Numbered from the stretch's first letter, positions 6,604 through 14,327 are shown. The stretch: DNA of 16,908 nt from Alphaproteobacteria bacterium (GCA_011524805.1 WTJO01000050.1:1-16908), one strand, 5' to 3'. Numbers and translations: made by a program. Notes: generated from the letters alone by a model not told the origin.

Positions 6604-7941
6604 ATGAATTCTAAACTATTATCAATTATCACCCCGTTAGGACTGGCAGCAGGATTGACCGCCGGTATATCGGCACCCGCCTTTGCACAGGAAGTGCCGG
6701 AACATGGTGTATTTATCTTAAACTCTGTGCTGTTCCTGATGAGCGGATTTCTGGTCATGTTCATGGCATGCGGCTTCTGTATGCTGGAGGCAGGGCTGGT
6801 ACGGGCAAAAAATACCACAACGCAGCTAACCAAGAACGTTGCGCTATTCTCGATTGCCGCGATTGGCTATTATCTGGTCGGCTATAATCTGATGTATCCG
6901 CTAGGTGACTGGTCAATTGAAGGCGTATTCTCAGGTCTGTTCCCCGCGATTGCCGTTATGGAAGCAGTAGGCGTGTCAGCAGATGCGGCTGATGATATCA
7001 GCTATGCCTCTACAGCTTCGGACTATTTCTTCCAGCTAATGTTCTGTGCGGCGACAGCCTCAATCGTATCAGGTGCGGTGGCTGAGCGTATCAAATTATG
7101 GCCGTTCCTGATCTTCACATTCCTGCTGACTTCTGTGATTTATCCATTACAGGCAAGCTGGAAGTGGGGCGGCGGTTTCCTTGATGAAATGGGCTTTCTG
7201 GATTTTGCAGGCTCGACCGTAGTGCATTCAGTTGGTGGCTGGGCAGCACTTGCCGGTGTGATTGTGCTGGGCGCAAGAGAAGGCAAATATAAAGATGGCA
7301 GAGTCGTGCCAATGCCGGGTGCTAACCTTCCGCTTGCAACATTGGGTACATTTATTCTGTGGCTTGGCTGGTTCGGCTTTAATGGTGGCTCACAGCTGGC
7401 GATGGGCACAATTGGCGATGTAGCCGATGTATCACGTATTTTCGCAAACACAAACGCCGCTGCAGCTGGCGGTGCGATTGCGGCCATGATTTTGTCGCAG
7501 ATAAGTTACAGGAAAGTCGATTTAACCATGATGCTGAACGGTGCGCTGGCTGGTCTGGTGTCAATCACCGCAGAGCCTCTGACCCCGACACTTGGTGTTG
7601 CGACACTTATCGGTGCTGTTGGCGGTGTGATCGTGGTCTATGCTGTACCATTCCTAGACAAGCTGAAGATTGATGATGTTGTCGGTGCGATCCCAGTTCA
7701 CCTGTTCGCCGGTATCTGGGGCACAATCGCAGTCGTTATCACAAACCCTGATGCCAGCTTGGTAACACAGCTAACCTCAATTGTTGTGGTAGGTGCCTTT
7801 ACCTTCTCAGCATCACTGGTGTTGTGGTATGTGCTGAAAACTGTCATCGGTATCCGCGTAAGCAGTGAAGATGAAAGAGTAGGGCTGGATAATTCGGAGC
7901 TTGGCATGGATTCATATCCGGAGTTTGGTGCTAAATCCTAA
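6604..7941 (+). CDS. amtB: Ammonium transporter AmtB
   Basis: 445 residues. Trimeric inner-membrane channel for ammonium uptake, closed by GlnK. Residues 1-28 form a cleavable signal peptide (KLL...ISAPAFAQE), then 11 membrane helices. Key residues are visible: DFAGSTVVH with the conserved Asp200 and pore His208 eight residues apart, the second pore His366 in IPVHLFAGIWG, the periplasmic Phe gate in YFFQLMF, and GWFGFNGGS. An in-frame ATG at 6598 directly abuts the Shine-Dalgarno AAGGAG (6592-6597), leaving no spacer, so the ATG at 6604 with a 6-nt spacer is chosen. The gene follows glnK in the usual operon and is closed by a strong terminator at 7969-8004. Confidence 0.96.
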   Translation: MNSKLLSIITPLGLAAGLTAGISAPAFAQEVPEHGVFILNSVLFLMSGFLVMFMACGFCMLEAGLVRAKNTTTQLTKNVALFSIAAIGYYLVGYNLMYPLGDWSIEGVFSGLFPAIAVMEAVGVSADAADDISYASTASDYFFQLMFCAATASIVSGAVAERIKLWPFLIFTFLLTSVIYPLQASWKWGGGFLDEMGFLDFAGSTVVHSVGGWAALAGVIVLGAREGKYKDGRVVPMPGANLPLATLGTFILWLGWFGFNGGSQLAMGTIGDVADVSRIFANTNAAAAGGAIAAMILSQISYRKVDLTMMLNGALAGLVSITAEPLTPTLGVATLIGAVGGVIVVYAVPFLDKLKIDDVVGAIPVHLFAGIWGTIAVVITNPDASLVTQLTSIVVVGAFTFSASLVLWYVLKTVIGIRVSSEDERVGLDNSELGMDSYPEFGAKS

Positions 7942-7949
7942 TAATCTGT

Positions 7950-7965
7950 CACTATTCACATAGTG
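7950..7965 (+). repeat. Small perfect hairpin before the amtB terminator
   Basis: CACTAT-TCAC-ATAGTG is a 6-bp perfect stem with a 4-nt loop, 3 nt before the main terminator stem. It may stabilise the glnK-amtB transcript end or be incidental. Confidence 0.4.
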
Positions 7966-7968
7966 CGG

Positions 7969-8004
7969 ACGCTGCCATCTTTTACAAGGTGGCAGCGTTT
8001 TTTT
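7969..8004 (+). terminator. amtB: Rho-independent terminator of glnK-amtB
   Basis: ACGCTGCCA (7969-7977) pairs perfectly with TGGCAGCGT (7990-7998), extended inward by T-G and C-G pairs around an 8-nt loop, and runs into seven T residues (7998-8004). It is the strongest terminator in the window and separates amtB from the aldolase gene. Confidence 0.9.
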
Positions 8005-8073
8005 AACTTTGCACAATATAGCGCATTCATGGTTAACTATCATTGCGTCATACCATCAGGGATAATGTAAGAG

Positions 8074-9090
8074 ATGATTGATTTCAGAAGCGATACGGTA
8101 ACCATGCCTGATGAGACCATGCGGGATGTTATGGCAACAGCGGAGGTCGGCGATGATGTATATGGCGAAGACCCGCTAGCCAGCAGGCTGGAAACTCAAA
8201 TCGCAGATTTGCTCGGAAAAGAAGCAGGTCTGTTTGTCAGTTCTGGCACGCAAAGTAATCTTATTGCGATGCTTACCCATGCCAGCAGAGGTGAAGAAGT
8301 CCTGTCGGGTGCGCAGTACCATAGCCTGCATTATGAAGCTGGCGGGATAGCCGCACTTGGCGGGGTAATTCCCTGTCCTCTGCCGGTAAATTCTGATGGT
8401 TCTCTGAACGCAAGCGATGTTGAACAGGCTGTAAAACAGGATGATTATCACTATCCTGTCTCACGTCTATTATCGCTGGAAAACACCCATAACGGACTGG
8501 TGCAGCAAAAGCAGACATTACAGGCATTATGTGAGATTGCCCATGAAAAGGGGCTATCTACGCATCTTGACGGTGCGCGTCTGATGAATGCAGTGATTGC
8601 AACAAATGTGTCTGCCGCAGACTATGCGCAAAGCTTTGATTCTGTCTCGTTATGCCTGTCCAAGGGACTGGGTGCGCCTGTTGGCTCTGTGCTGGTGGGT
8701 TCTGCCAGCTTTATTTCGCGTGCCCGCAGATTGCGGAAGATGCTAGGCGGCGGTATGCGTCAGGTTGGTATGATGGCGGCAGCAGGCCTGTATGCGATAA
8801 ACCATAATGTATCAAGGCTGAAAGATGACCATATGCGCGCAAAGACGCTGGCACAGGGGCTGAATGATATTTCGGGTATTCATGTTGATATGGATTCTGT
8901 ACAGACAAATATGGTCTATATGCAGGTGCCGGAGGCAATGAAATCAACCCTGCCAGAGCGTTTAATGGCAGGTAATATCAGAATAAGTCCAGCAAAGAAG
9001 ATGTTCAGGCTGGTTGTGCATAAAGATATTGATGACGACGGCATTTCAGCTATGCTGCACCAGCTTGCCAGCATTATGGCTACAGCCTGA
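8074..9090 (+). CDS. ltaE: Low-specificity L-threonine aldolase
   Basis: 338 residues, fold-type I PLP enzyme that cleaves L-threonine or L-allo-threonine to glycine and acetaldehyde in the cytosol. The N terminus DFRSDTVTMPDETMRDVM and VGDDVYGEDP, the PLP-phosphate segment SGTQSN, THLDGAR with the PLP-nitrogen Asp, and the Schiff-base Lys197 in SLCLSKGLGAPVGS are all typical of the family. The ATG at 8074 has a modest AAGAG site. It stands alone between the amtB terminator and the mgtE leader, so it has its own promoter, which I could not place confidently. Substrate stereopreference cannot be read from the sequence; the gene name follows the usual low-specificity enzyme. Confidence 0.92.
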   Translation: MIDFRSDTVTMPDETMRDVMATAEVGDDVYGEDPLASRLETQIADLLGKEAGLFVSSGTQSNLIAMLTHASRGEEVLSGAQYHSLHYEAGGIAALGGVIPCPLPVNSDGSLNASDVEQAVKQDDYHYPVSRLLSLENTHNGLVQQKQTLQALCEIAHEKGLSTHLDGARLMNAVIATNVSAADYAQSFDSVSLCLSKGLGAPVGSVLVGSASFISRARRLRKMLGGGMRQVGMMAAAGLYAINHNVSRLKDDHMRAKTLAQGLNDISGIHVDMDSVQTNMVYMQVPEAMKSTLPERLMAGNIRISPAKKMFRLVVHKDIDDDGISAMLHQLASIMATA

Positions 9091-9091
9091 A

Positions 9092-9112
9092 TATTTCACG
9101 AAATAATATTTC
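9092..9112. repeat. Inverted repeat TATTTC-AC-GAAATA, copy 2, with a third half-site
   Basis: TATTTCACGAAATA (9092-9105) is identical to 4969-4982. It overlaps a second inverted repeat, GAAATA-A-TATTTC (9100-9112), giving three alternating half-sites. It begins 2 bp after the aldolase stop codon and about 170 bp before mgtE, so it could be an operator for mgtE or a site connected with the end of the aldolase transcript. Confidence 0.5.
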
Positions 9113-9146
9113 AAAACCCTAAAAAGCAATAATATTACCCTGCTGG

Positions 9147-9174
9147 CTGTCTGCTGTCCGGGCAGACAGGTTTT
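9147..9174 (+). terminator. Probable terminator of the threonine aldolase gene
   Basis: CTGTCTGC (9147-9154) and GCAGACAG (9162-9169) form a perfect 8-bp stem with a 7-nt loop, followed by GTTTTAGTTT. The T-tract is interrupted, so termination may be partial. The rest of 9175-9277 is a leader with a possible -10, TATAAA, at 9203-9208 for mgtE. Confidence 0.6.
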
Positions 9175-9277
9175 AGTTTGGTCTGACGCTTCTTTATGGT
9201 AGTATAAAGCTATGATATTTATCGCGTAATCATCTGAAAAAATGCAGCTTTTACAGCCTTGGAAAGGAGGCAGGTTC

Positions 9278-10714
9278 ATGGTCAATAAACGCCATCCAGA
9301 TATGCCTGTTTCGCTGGACAGCTCTGTAACAGACGATGCAAAATTATCCCAGTTGCCATCTCAGCTATCTTCTCTTTACGGGCTTACCCCAAAAGTTGAA
9401 AGCGCCATTATTGATGCGCTGTCACGCGAGGATACTGGCAGATTGAATATGCTGATGGACCCTCTTCACCCTGCGGATAAGGCAGATTTTATTAAGCGGA
9501 TTAATCATCAGGACACAGCCTCTCTGGTGCAGCTTGTGGGGGCTGATTTTGATGTCGAAATTCTGGCCTATCTTGATGAAGATGCACGAGAGGTTGTGGT
9601 TGAGCATCTATCTTCGGATGTGATTGCTGCCAGCCTGCCGGACCTTGATTCAGATGATGTGGTAACAATCGCAGAAGAGCTTGAGCCAGAAGAACGTGAA
9701 GAAATTCTGGCGTCTCTGTCAGAAAAGGACAGGGTGCTTGTCGAGCAGAGTTTGAGTTTCCCCGAAGATTCGGCAGGCCGGATGATGCAGCGTGAAATGG
9801 TGGTTGTGCCGCCATTCTGGACAGTTGGGCAGACGATTGATTCTTTGCGTTCCGAGGCAGGCGGTCAGGATGATTTCTATATTGTCATGGTAACGGACGC
9901 GACTGGACATTATGTTGGTGAAGTGTCGCTGGACAAGCTGTTATGTAGCCAGAGGCCAAAGCGTATTTCCCAGATAATGGATACCGATATTCAGCCTATT
10001 CCTGTGAGTATGGATCAGGAAGAGGTGGCATTGCTGTTCCGCCGCTATGGGCGGGTAACCTCGGCTGTAGTTGATCCTGATGGCCGGCTGCTAGGCATTA
10101 TCACCATTGACGATATTATTGATGTTATTGACGAAGAAGCCGAAGAAGATTTGATGGCGCTGGCCGGTGTGTCTGATGCGTCCATTCGCAGCTCGATTGT
10201 CGAAACCTTCAAAGCCAGAGTGCCATGGCTGTTTGTGAATTTGCTAACGGCTGTGCTGGCTTCAATTGTTATCGGGCTATTTGAAACAACGCTTGACAGG
10301 ATTGTCGCGCTGGCGATTCTAATGCCGATTGTTGCCTCTATGGGCGGCAATGCCGGCACCCAGACAGTTACGGTTGCTGTGCGGGCGATTGCGATGCGTG
10401 AATTTAGTACCAAAACAGCTATCACCTTTGGGCTAAGAGAATTATATGTCGGGGTGATAAACGGCGTGCTATTTGCCGTACTTGCAGCGGGGCTGGCCTA
10501 TGTCTGGTTTGGCCAGACAGATATTGCCCTGATTATCGCGATTGCCATGTGCGCCAATATTGTGGTCGCTGCTATTTCTGGCACGCTGGTGCCTCTGGCA
10601 TTGATCAAGCTGGGCTCTGATCCTGCAATTGCCTCATCTGTATTTATCACTACCATTACAGATGTGGTTGGCTTTATGGTGTTTCTCGGACTTGCGGCAC
10701 TTTTGCTATTATGA
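9278..10714 (+). CDS. mgtE: Magnesium transporter MgtE
   Basis: 478 residues. Homodimeric inner-membrane Mg2+ channel gated by its cytosolic domains. An acidic MgtE N domain (about residues 25-165) is followed by two CBS domains (about 169-222 and 235-290) that form the Mg2+ sensor, then five membrane helices (about 310-478). The membrane signature MGGNAGTQT starts at residue 355, followed by VTVAVRAIA. An in-frame ATG exists at 9242, but AAAGGAGG (9263-9270) stands 7 nt before the ATG at 9278, which is therefore used. No M-box riboswitch was recognised in the leader. The gene has its own upstream region after the aldolase terminator and is followed by 100 bp to DUF1489. Confidence 0.94.
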   Translation: MVNKRHPDMPVSLDSSVTDDAKLSQLPSQLSSLYGLTPKVESAIIDALSREDTGRLNMLMDPLHPADKADFIKRINHQDTASLVQLVGADFDVEILAYLDEDAREVVVEHLSSDVIAASLPDLDSDDVVTIAEELEPEEREEILASLSEKDRVLVEQSLSFPEDSAGRMMQREMVVVPPFWTVGQTIDSLRSEAGGQDDFYIVMVTDATGHYVGEVSLDKLLCSQRPKRISQIMDTDIQPIPVSMDQEEVALLFRRYGRVTSAVVDPDGRLLGIITIDDIIDVIDEEAEEDLMALAGVSDASIRSSIVETFKARVPWLFVNLLTAVLASIVIGLFETTLDRIVALAILMPIVASMGGNAGTQTVTVAVRAIAMREFSTKTAITFGLRELYVGVINGVLFAVLAAGLAYVWFGQTDIALIIAIAMCANIVVAAISGTLVPLALIKLGSDPAIASSVFITTITDVVGFMVFLGLAALLLL

Positions 10715-10814
10715 TGAGCGCGGTGCCTGTTTCAGCTATCAGAAAATGCAGAAGCGGTAAAATTTATCGCCAGACCGGTTGAACTTCACCCAAGGTCAAA
10801 TTAGGTTTTGTTGT

Positions 10815-11231
10815 ATGACTGTCCATCTGAAAAAACTATCTGTCGGCTCAATCTCCATTGACAGCCTGAAAGGCTGGCAGAAACGGCGCACAGATGCCGG
10901 CCTGCCCATTATCCATCCGACCCGAAACTGGCCAAGACGGGCTGACGAGCTGCTGGATGGTGGCGCTATATACTGGATTATCAAAGGCCAGATGATCGTC
11001 CGTCAGCCTGTGATTGACCTGATAGATATCAAGCGGGATGACGGGCGGCCAGCCTGCGGGATTGTGCTTGCCCCTGAACTTGTGGCTGTATGGCCGCGCA
11101 AAATGCGCATTTTTCAGGGCTGGCGCTATCTAGAAACAGATGATGCGCCAGATGATATGCCGCAAACAGATAATAATGAAGCGATGCCTGCCGAGCTTGC
11201 CTCGGAACTGCGTGAACTTGGCTTGTTATAA
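10815..11231 (+). CDS. DUF1489 family protein
   Basis: 138 residues, the usual size for DUF1489, a family I know mainly from Alphaproteobacteria and whose function has not been established. Family features visible are the start MTVHLKKLSVGSISIDSLKGWQ, PRRADELLDGGAIYWIIKGQ, RQPVIDL, the segment GIVLAPELV, and FQGWRYL near the C terminus; the last 30 residues are variable and acidic. There is no signal peptide or membrane segment, so it is likely cytosolic. The frame extends up to a TTG at 10779, but the ATG at 10815 matches the family N terminus. A weak TTGAAC-N17-TAGGTT (10779-10807) would give a nearly leaderless transcript. The 3' end is 8 bp from the convergent nuclease gene. Confidence 0.87.
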   Translation: MTVHLKKLSVGSISIDSLKGWQKRRTDAGLPIIHPTRNWPRRADELLDGGAIYWIIKGQMIVRQPVIDLIDIKRDDGRPACGIVLAPELVAVWPRKMRIFQGWRYLETDDAPDDMPQTDNNEAMPAELASELRELGLL

Positions 11232-11239
11232 ACCGACAT

Positions 11240-11740
11240 TTATTTCTGCTGACGGCGCCATGTTTCGGGTGAGATGAAATCACCCTGCCACATACCTTTA
11301 TCTTCGGCTTTGGCACGGGCTTCATCATCAATATAGTCAGAGGCATAACGCCGATAGGCCACCGCCCATCCGGCACGCACCATCTGGGCGGCGATATCCA
11401 ACCCGTCCGATTTGCACTGGACAACCAGACGCTTATATCTGTCTATATCTTTCAGCACACAGTCCAGAGGCCGGTCTTTCATGGCGAGATTGGCAAGATA
11501 TTGTGTTGCCATAACACCACACTGATATGGCTGGTTAGCCTTATCATGACATTGCTGCCGTGTTTCAGGCGCATCAATCCCATAAAGGCGTAATCTGAAT
11601 GTGCCTGCGCGGATACTGTCCCCATCAGTTACTTTGGTGGCAAGAAATGACAGTCTGACATCATGGCTATCTGCGCCCGCTACCCCTAAAGCAAGCGCAT
11701 ATATGCACAGGCAATACCCGATAATGAAAACATGACGCAT
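11240..11740 (-). CDS. Exported SNase-like (thermonuclease) nuclease
   Basis: 166 residues with a signal peptide (about 1-23), so probably periplasmic. The staphylococcal-nuclease fold is clear and every active-site residue has its counterpart: Asp41 in VTDGDSIR, Arg51, Asp56 and Glu59 in LRLYGIDAPE, and Arg104 in DRYKR (equivalent to D21, R35, D40, E43 and R87). Four cysteines (64, 74, 94, 109) suggest disulfides. The C-terminal helix EARAKAEDKGMW followed by SPETWR is typical of bacterial SNase proteins. Expected activity is Ca2+-dependent hydrolysis of DNA/RNA, perhaps nucleic-acid scavenging in a marine setting; that role is inference. No good Shine-Dalgarno precedes the ATG. Confidence 0.9.
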   Translation of the reverse strand: MRHVFIIGYCLCIYALALGVAGADSHDVRLSFLATKVTDGDSIRAGTFRLRLYGIDAPETRQQCHDKANQPYQCGVMATQYLANLAMKDRPLDCVLKDIDRYKRLVVQCKSDGLDIAAQMVRAGWAVAYRRYASDYIDDEARAKAEDKGMWQGDFISPETWRRQQK

Positions 11741-11776
11741 GCTTATATAATCACTTTATTAGTAATATCTAACATC

Positions 11777-11806
11777 ATAATAGGCGAAGGCTAAGCATTT
11801 AGGCAA
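11777..11806 (-). promoter_or_regulatory. Sigma70-like promoter for the SNase gene
   Basis: On the minus strand TTGCCT (11801-11806), an 18-bp spacer and TATTAT (11777-11782). Transcription would start near 11770, about 30 nt before the ATG at 11740. Confidence 0.4.
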
Positions 11807-11851
11807 AAGCAAGTATGAGACGGGTGAAATTACCTGTTTTAGGTAGCATTG

Positions 11852-13168
11852 CTATTCCTTTGCAGGATCGTTCAATGAGGTAATGTCCAGATAGGGGTTA
11901 TCTGAAAGCGGGTCTTCAACTTCAAAGGCTTCTGTTGGCTGATAGGGTGTTTCGGGGTTCAGCTGGACAGCAACAGCCGTACCAATTTCAGGCACGGCAA
12001 CAAATGGCGCCTGTGCATCCGCAGGCACTGATGGGCGTGATAGCATCCGCAACAGAACAAAGCCTGCCAGCCCAAAATGCACCAGTGCAATTACCCAGAA
12101 AAACGCGCTCGGGGCTGTAATCTGCATCACAAATCCGATAAGTGGCGAGCCAAAAATCGCGCCGATACCGTTAATGGTAATCAGGGTTGAGGCAGTGCTA
12201 ACCATCTGGGAGGGGGTGAGATAGTCATTTGCATGGGCAATACATAGCGAATAGATGGTCAGGCTCAACCCGCCATAAAGCGCGGTAACAATAACCAGAA
12301 TCCAGAATTGCTGTGCAGACAGGCTGGCGGCAAAGCTGGCGGCAATGCCGGCGCCTAGTGCGATCACCAAAATCATCACCCGCCTGTCAAACAGATCAGA
12401 CAGCCTGCCAACCGGATATTGAAGCAGCATATTACCTAGCGTAAATGCCGCCATAAATAGCGATGCCTGAGATTCTGTCATGCCGATATCTGTGGCATAG
12501 ATAGCGCCAATCCCGAAGGCCATGGATGCCGTCAGCCCCTGCAATAACATGCCGATAAGTGCCAGAGGCGAGATTTGATATAGCCGCCTGATAGATACAG
12601 GGTCAGGCGAGGTAAAGTCCGGTGCGCGGGCAGCCGTCAGCAGAATAGGCACAACCGCGATAGATACCAGCACAGAGGCAAGCAAAAAAGGCATCACTGT
12701 TGTAATGTCATAAATGCCGCCTAAAACCTGCCCGCCGCTCATGCCGGCCATGGTGATAATCATATAGATTGCCAGCATCTGCCCGCGTGTCTCGTTGGTA
12801 GATTTTTCATTTAGCCAGCTTTCGACAACAATATACATGCCGGCATAGCTAAAGCCCGCGATGATGCGCAAAAATGTCCACAATACAGGATCAACAGCAA
12901 CCAGATGCAGAATGACCGCTGCCGAAGCAATCGCCGCAAGCGCGCCAAATGTTCTGATATGGCCAACATCCTGAAGGAAGCGTGGCACAATAGCAGACCC
13001 GCCGAAAAAGCCGGCAAAATATCCGCCCATCATAATGCCTGAAATAACAGACCCGAACCCTGCCTCGCTTGCCCGTATGCCAAGCACAAGCACCATCAGC
13101 CCATTGCCAATCATTATTAGCAATAGCCCGAAAAATAGCGGCCATGACGTAAGTAATGAGCGGAACAT
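11852..13168 (-). CDS. MFS transporter (YcaD-like)
   Basis: 438 residues, 12 predicted membrane helices of a major facilitator. The segment ESWLNEKSTNETRGQMLAIYM between helices 4 and 5, and PVGRLSDLFDRR between helices 8 and 9 (the MFS loop signature), support the assignment; the overall pattern recalls the YcaD-type family. The last 60 or so residues form a Pro/Asp/Glu-rich cytosolic tail ending NDPAKE, with no recognisable domain. The frame is open to a TTG at 13225, but the ATG at 13168 (MFRSLLTSWPLFF) starts just before the first helix and is preferred. Substrate unknown. Divergent from the YeeE pair. A weak TACCT-GTTTT-AGGTA hairpin (11831-11845) behind the stop may end its transcript. 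Confidence 0.88.
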   Translation of the reverse strand: MFRSLLTSWPLFFGLLLIMIGNGLMVLVLGIRASEAGFGSVISGIMMGGYFAGFFGGSAIVPRFLQDVGHIRTFGALAAIASAAVILHLVAVDPVLWTFLRIIAGFSYAGMYIVVESWLNEKSTNETRGQMLAIYMIITMAGMSGGQVLGGIYDITTVMPFLLASVLVSIAVVPILLTAARAPDFTSPDPVSIRRLYQISPLALIGMLLQGLTASMAFGIGAIYATDIGMTESQASLFMAAFTLGNMLLQYPVGRLSDLFDRRVMILVIALGAGIAASFAASLSAQQFWILVIVTALYGGLSLTIYSLCIAHANDYLTPSQMVSTASTLITINGIGAIFGSPLIGFVMQITAPSAFFWVIALVHFGLAGFVLLRMLSRPSVPADAQAPFVAVPEIGTAVAVQLNPETPYQPTEAFEVEDPLSDNPYLDITSLNDPAKE

Positions 13169-13211
13169 CTGCGCAAAACCCTTAGCAAAAATCAAACAGG
13201 AAACAATGAAT

Positions 13212-13255
13212 GCGCTTCTACCCAAGCGCGCTGACGTCCTTTCCCGATTGAAAGG
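13212..13255. repeat. Two adjacent perfect 6-6-6 inverted repeats in the MFS/YeeE divergent region
   Basis: GCGCTT-CTACCC-AAGCGC (13212-13229) and CCTTTC-CCGATT-GAAAGG (13238-13255) each have a perfect 6-bp stem and a 6-nt loop; the palindrome GACGTC (13233-13238) lies between them. They are 44-87 bp before the MFS start codon, within its probable leader or promoter. The rest of the 308-bp region (13169-13476) shows only a weak small ORF and AT-rich sequence before YeeE. Confidence 0.5.
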
Positions 13256-13290
13256 TTGTGTGCTCTTCTCAACTATTATCTATTGTTAGC

Positions 13291-13446
13291 ATGAAAAGCA
13301 CACTAACTGCTCTTCTAAAACCGCCTCTCACTTGTCGTAAATATGATACAGCAGAATTATTTGAACAGATTATTACTGCTATGTTACATAGAGCAGAGTC
13401 AGACAGGGTCAGGCAGGGCTTAGCCTTATATACCTGCTTGGCCTGA
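13291..13446 (+). CDS. Doubtful 51-codon ORF
   Basis: ATG at 13291, TGA at 13444-13446, encoding a basic 51-residue peptide beginning MKSTLTALLKPPLT. There is no Shine-Dalgarno and I recognise no family. It is listed because it occupies most of the gap before the YeeE pair on the same strand and ends 30 bp before it; it may be chance. Confidence 0.15.
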   Translation: MKSTLTALLKPPLTCRKYDTAELFEQIITAMLHRAESDRVRQGLALYTCLA

Positions 13447-13476
13447 TAAGTTTATAGTAAGGTATATGAGAGTTAG

Positions 13477-13914
13477 ATGAGTATAAACTGGATTGAATTT
13501 ACACCTTTTGCGTCCCTGTTTGGGGGTATCGCCATCGGGGTGGCAGCGCTTTTTATGTGGCTATTGCTAGGGCGCATCATGGGCGTGTCCGGAATTTTGG
13601 GACAGGCTGTAGCAGGTGAGGGAGCTGGTCAGAATGGCTGGCGGCTTGCCTTTATTATCGGGGTAGTTAGCGCGCCTTTTGGCTATGTGCTTGTTGCAGG
13701 TGACTTTACCTCACGCATGGTGGCATCACCTGTGGGGCTGGCTGTTGCAGGCCTGCTGGTCGGGCTTGGGACTGCTATTGGTTCTGGCTGTACATCGGGT
13801 CATGGCATTTGCGGTCTGTCACGGTTTTCTGTCAGGTCCTTTGTTGCCACCTGCTGTTTTGTGCTAAGCGGCATGGTCACAGTCTTTATCCTGAAATCAG
13901 GGGGGCTGGCATGA
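13477..13914 (+). CDS. YeeE/YedE family sulfur-transport half-protein
   Basis: 145 residues, about four membrane helices. The signature GSGCTSGHGICGLSRFSVRS (from about residue 102, with Cys105 and Cys112) is that of the YeeE/YedE (COG2391) family; homologous TsuA imports thiosulfate using conserved cysteines. Full-length members carry two such halves, while here each half is a separate gene. The stop codon overlaps the next start as ATGA, so the two are translationally coupled and should form one inner-membrane transporter for thiosulfate or another sulfur species. The ATG at 13477 has a weak GAGAG site. No rhodanese, persulfide dioxygenase or BigR-type regulator is adjacent, unlike some such operons. 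Confidence 0.88.
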   Translation: MSINWIEFTPFASLFGGIAIGVAALFMWLLLGRIMGVSGILGQAVAGEGAGQNGWRLAFIIGVVSAPFGYVLVAGDFTSRMVASPVGLAVAGLLVGLGTAIGSGCTSGHGICGLSRFSVRSFVATCCFVLSGMVTVFILKSGGLA

Positions 13915-14327
13915 GGATTACCATTTTTTCATTTCTAATAGGGGTATTATTCGGGCTTGGCCTGTTGATAGCAGGTATGCTTGACCCCGCAAAAGTTCAG
14001 GGATTTCTGAATATTACCGGTAATTGGGATCCTTCACTTGCCTTTGTGATGGTAGGCGGTATTGGTGTAAGTCTGGTCGGGCTGAAACTGGCTGGAAATA
14101 TGGCAAAGCCGGTACTTGCAGAGCTGTTTGTTCAGCCAGTATCACAGCATATTGACCGTAAACTTGTGACGGGTGCTGTGCTGTTTGGTGCGGGTTGGGG
14201 GCTGGGCGGATTATGCCCCGGCCCGGCTATCGCTGTGCTTGGTGTGGCCGGCATGGATGCCGCCATTTTTATGGTATGCATGATAGCTGGTCTGCTGGCT
14301 GGCAGATGGATTAGCGCGCGTCTATAA
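13911..14327 (+). CDS. YeeE/YedE family second half (DUF6691-like)
   Basis: 138 residues with about four membrane helices. Recognised by IGVLFGLGLLIAGMLDPAKVQGFL near the N terminus and GAGWGLGGLCPGPA (about 93-106, with the conserved Cys102), characteristic of the partner protein encoded after YeeE in many Proteobacteria. The start ATG at 13911 is fixed by the 4-bp ATGA overlap with the preceding gene; the frame extends further upstream, but only within that gene. The predicted role is to complete the sulfur-compound transporter in the inner membrane. The 3' end overlaps the 3' end of the convergent glnE by 17 bp (14311-14327), so no terminator separates the two. Confidence 0.87.
   Translation: MRITIFSFLIGVLFGLGLLIAGMLDPAKVQGFLNITGNWDPSLAFVMVGGIGVSLVGLKLAGNMAKPVLAELFVQPVSQHIDRKLVTGAVLFGAGWGLGGLCPGPAIAVLGVAGMDAAIFMVCMIAGLLAGRWISARL

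Noticed and set aside
7140..7487. 115-codon minus-strand ORF inside amtB
   Set aside because: Antisense shadow of conserved AmtB helices, low-complexity Pro/Ala/Ser composition, no ribosome binding site.
9242..9277. Longer MgtE start at the ATG at 9242
   Set aside because: The strong AAAGGAGG at 9263-9270 would lie inside the coding region; it is placed correctly only for the ATG at 9278.
9091..9277. Magnesium (M-box) riboswitch before mgtE
   Set aside because: The leader is short and holds only a dyad and a simple terminator-like hairpin; no multi-helix M-box pattern was recognised.
10045..10425. 126-codon minus-strand ORF inside mgtE
   Set aside because: Antisense to the CBS and membrane region; Ser/Thr/Ile-rich shadow typical of reversed hydrophobic codons.
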